From NCBI GenBank assembly GCA_937910265.1, contig CALEPD010000141.1, positions 1 through 8,476 on the forward strand: DNA of 8,476 nt, given 5' to 3'. The notes beneath the pieces are model-generated. The model was not told where the DNA came from and made no database searches. It saw only the letters and a list, made by a program, of their open reading frames with translations. The DNA is from an uncultured Bacteroidales bacterium (GTDB lineage: Bacteria > Bacteroidota > Bacteroidia > Bacteroidales > P3). The number at the start of each line of letters is the position of its first letter. The stretch's first letter is position 1. The translations under genes were made by a program, and so were the position numbers. Positions 7,095 to 8,476 of this stretch are shown here, in pieces.

Positions 7095-7126
7095 GGGCTG
7101 ACACTTTGCAATGTCAGCCCCCTTTT
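7095..7126. terminator. Bidirectional intrinsic terminator between cysS and the S46 peptidase gene
   Basis: A 9-bp stem (7095-7103, GGGCTGACA, pairs with 7112-7120) closes an 8-base loop and is followed by CCTTTT on the plus strand. On the minus strand the same stem is followed by TCTTTT. It lies 31 bases after the cysS stop and about 50 bases past the peptidase stop, so it serves both convergent genes. Confidence 0.9.
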
Positions 7127-7176
7127 GTACTTATCTCACAGGCAACTTGTGCCCGTTTATCGGCAAACTACCGCTC

Positions 7177-8476
7177 TTATTGAACAATGGTCATCTCGTC
7201 AACAAGATGTTTTGCGCCCGCAAACTTGTCGATGATGAAGAGACAGTAGCGGATATCGAGCGAGATGTTGCGACAGTATGCAGGGTCGAAGAGCAAATCA
7301 CTCATGGTACCTTCCCAACAACGGTCGAAATTGATTCCAATGAGCTGTCCGTCAGCATTGAGAACCGGGCTGCCGCTGTTACCGCCAGTGGTATGGTTGG
7401 TGGCAATAAAGGCTACCGGCATTTCGCCCTTCTTGTTGGCGTAGCGGCCGTAATCTTGCTTGGCATAAAGTTCTTTGAGGCGTGATTCAACAACATAGTC
7501 GTACACCTCGGGATTTTCCTTTTCCATAATACCCTTGAGTGTGGAATAGGGCTTGTAGTAGATGGCATCGTTGGGTTTGAAACCGGCTACATGGCCATAA
7601 GCCACACGGAGTGTGAGGTTGGCATCGGGGAAGAAATTGACATTGGGCTGCCATTCCATAAGACCTTTGACATAGAGACGCATCAGCTGGTTTATATTCT
7701 GCTGAGCCTCGAGATAGGTATTGCGTTTGCTGTCGCTGTAGGCTGCAGCATAGGCAGTCTTGAACAAATCAACTGCGGGGTCTTTGAGCAATTTTTTGGC
7801 CTGTTTGGTCTTGTATTTCTCCAGGTTCTTGTTCAACAGTTCGAAATTGTTGAGCATCGACTCCTGATATACCTCGTTGAGGTAAGCCTGTACCTCTTCT
7901 TTGTTGGCACCCTTTTCATCAAGATAGGGAGCATAGCCCGCACTCCACATATAGATGAAGGTTTCGACGAATATGGCTTGATCGACAACAGTATGCTGAC
8001 TGAAATCGGTGAAATAGGACATGCTTGACTCTAAGAACTTGGCGGCTTGACTGGATGCTTTCTCATCGCTGTCGGCCAAGGCGATGGCATAGAGGGTGCG
8101 GGCACGATTCATGAAATCGCTTGCCATAACCGCCTCGCTGAAATAGGTCCATTCCAATTCAACGGGTTTGAGTTTTTCGTAATTGCGCTCAAGTTCAGGA
8201 ATGACTTTGCGGTATTCAGGGGTATAGTCGGCCCAGCTGCGGAAATTGTTCTCGAAGTCGATTTTCTGCTGCACACCGTTGAGGCGTTTGATGCCGAGGG
8301 TTTCTCCCTGCCACTTTTTCCAACCGTTGGCAATGCTTGCAACCTTGGAGGCATATTTGAGTCGTTGTGCCGGCGACTGCTCCATTGCATTGTTGTAATG
8401 TTTGAGGCGAATGTCGCGGAGGTCGATACGTACAGGATTCTGCATCATGGCAGCCAACTCAACAGCATCGTGGGTC
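7177..8476 (-). CDS. S46-family dipeptidyl peptidase, DPP11 type (Asp/Glu-specific), C-terminal part
   Basis: Periplasmic serine exopeptidase that releases N-terminal dipeptides. The frame is open to the right window edge, so about 432 C-terminal residues of an expected 720 are present; the signal peptide and the catalytic His and Asp lie outside. Counting from the TTG at 8457 as residue 1 (an internal codon, not the start), the nucleophile motif GGNSGSPV places Ser at 361 (bases 7375-7377), 65 residues from the end, as for Ser655 of P. gingivalis DPP11. R379 in NFDR (bases 7321-7323) is 18 residues later, exactly the place of Arg673, which sets the Asp/Glu preference of DPP11; DPP7 has Gly there. 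The C-terminal DIRYCLFIIDKFAGAKHLV segment is typical of S46. The long helical region (about 20-330) is the cap domain of the family. Likely role: supply of acidic dipeptides from proteins. DPP11 specificity is an inference from one residue. Confidence 0.93.
   Translation of the reverse strand, partial: THDAVELAAMMQNPVRIDLRDIRLKHYNNAMEQSPAQRLKYASKVASIANGWKKWQGETLGIKRLNGVQQKIDFENNFRSWADYTPEYRKVIPELERNYEKLKPVELEWTYFSEAVMASDFMNRARTLYAIALADSDEKASSQAAKFLESSMSYFTDFSQHTVVDQAIFVETFIYMWSAGYAPYLDEKGANKEEVQAYLNEVYQESMLNNFELLNKNLEKYKTKQAKKLLKDPAVDLFKTAYAAAYSDSKRNTYLEAQQNINQLMRLYVKGLMEWQPNVNFFPDANLTLRVAYGHVAGFKPNDAIYYKPYSTLKGIMEKENPEVYDYVVESRLKELYAKQDYGRYANKKGEMPVAFIATNHTTGGNSGSPVLNADGQLIGINFDRCWEGTMSDLLFDPAYCRNISLDIRYCLFIIDKFAGAKHLVDEMTIVQ

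Noticed and set aside
7321..7400. The GNSGSP motif as part of an HtrA/trypsin-like protease.
   Set aside because: The long helical domain before it and the NFDR and DIRYCLFIIDK segments after it are specific to family S46.
1..8476. Mobile elements, CRISPR arrays, tRNA or rRNA genes, toxin-antitoxin or defence genes.
   Set aside because: No transposase or integrase motifs, no regularly spaced repeats, no tRNA cloverleaf in the gaps, and every sizeable stretch is explained by the genes listed.

Overview
The window reads as ordinary chromosomal DNA from a member of the Bacteroidales. The evidence is a B12-dependent (class II) ribonucleotide reductase of the large bacterial type, an S46-family dipeptidyl peptidase (a family typical of Bacteroidetes), a zinc-ribbon-less sirtuin of the Bacteroides type, a PorE-like OmpA/PD40 envelope protein, a TAnnTTTG promoter box in front of cysS, and start codons without clear Shine-Dalgarno sequences. 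I cannot name the genus. Coding GC varies by block: roughly 42-47% in sampled blocks of the acetyltransferase gene, 55% in one cysS block and up to 67% in one block of the ompA-like gene.

Layout, left to right: (1) the 3' part of nrdJ on the plus strand (2-1825); (2) a strong bidirectional terminator (1853-1892); (3) a minus-strand group reading right to left, made of a chloramphenicol-acetyltransferase-fold acyltransferase (4710-5330), an OmpA/PD40/TPR envelope protein (2636-4570) and a sirtuin (1924-2613), the last two only 22 bases apart; (4) a 266-base divergent intergenic region (5331-5596) with a clear cysS promoter and weaker candidates for the acetyltransferase; (5) cysS on the plus strand (5597-7063); (6) a second bidirectional terminator (7095-7126); (7) the C-terminal 60% of an S46 dipeptidyl peptidase on the minus strand (7177-8476), running off the right edge.

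The genes do not form one pathway. nrdJ (dNTP synthesis) and cysS (translation) are housekeeping. The OmpA/PD40 protein and the S46 peptidase belong to the cell envelope: the first matches the domain order of the type IX secretion protein PorE, the second makes dipeptides in the periplasm. The sirtuin is probably co-transcribed with the envelope gene. The acetyltransferase keeps the CAT catalytic His/Asp motif but has a changed acceptor region, so its substrate is open.

I found no mobile element, CRISPR array, tRNA, rRNA or defence cassette, and no convincing new multi-gene system. The points most worth checking are the zinc-less sirtuin with an acyl-pocket Tyr/Arg pair, the diverged CAT-like enzyme, the PorE-like protein without a canonical lipobox, and the Arg that marks the peptidase as Asp/Glu-specific.
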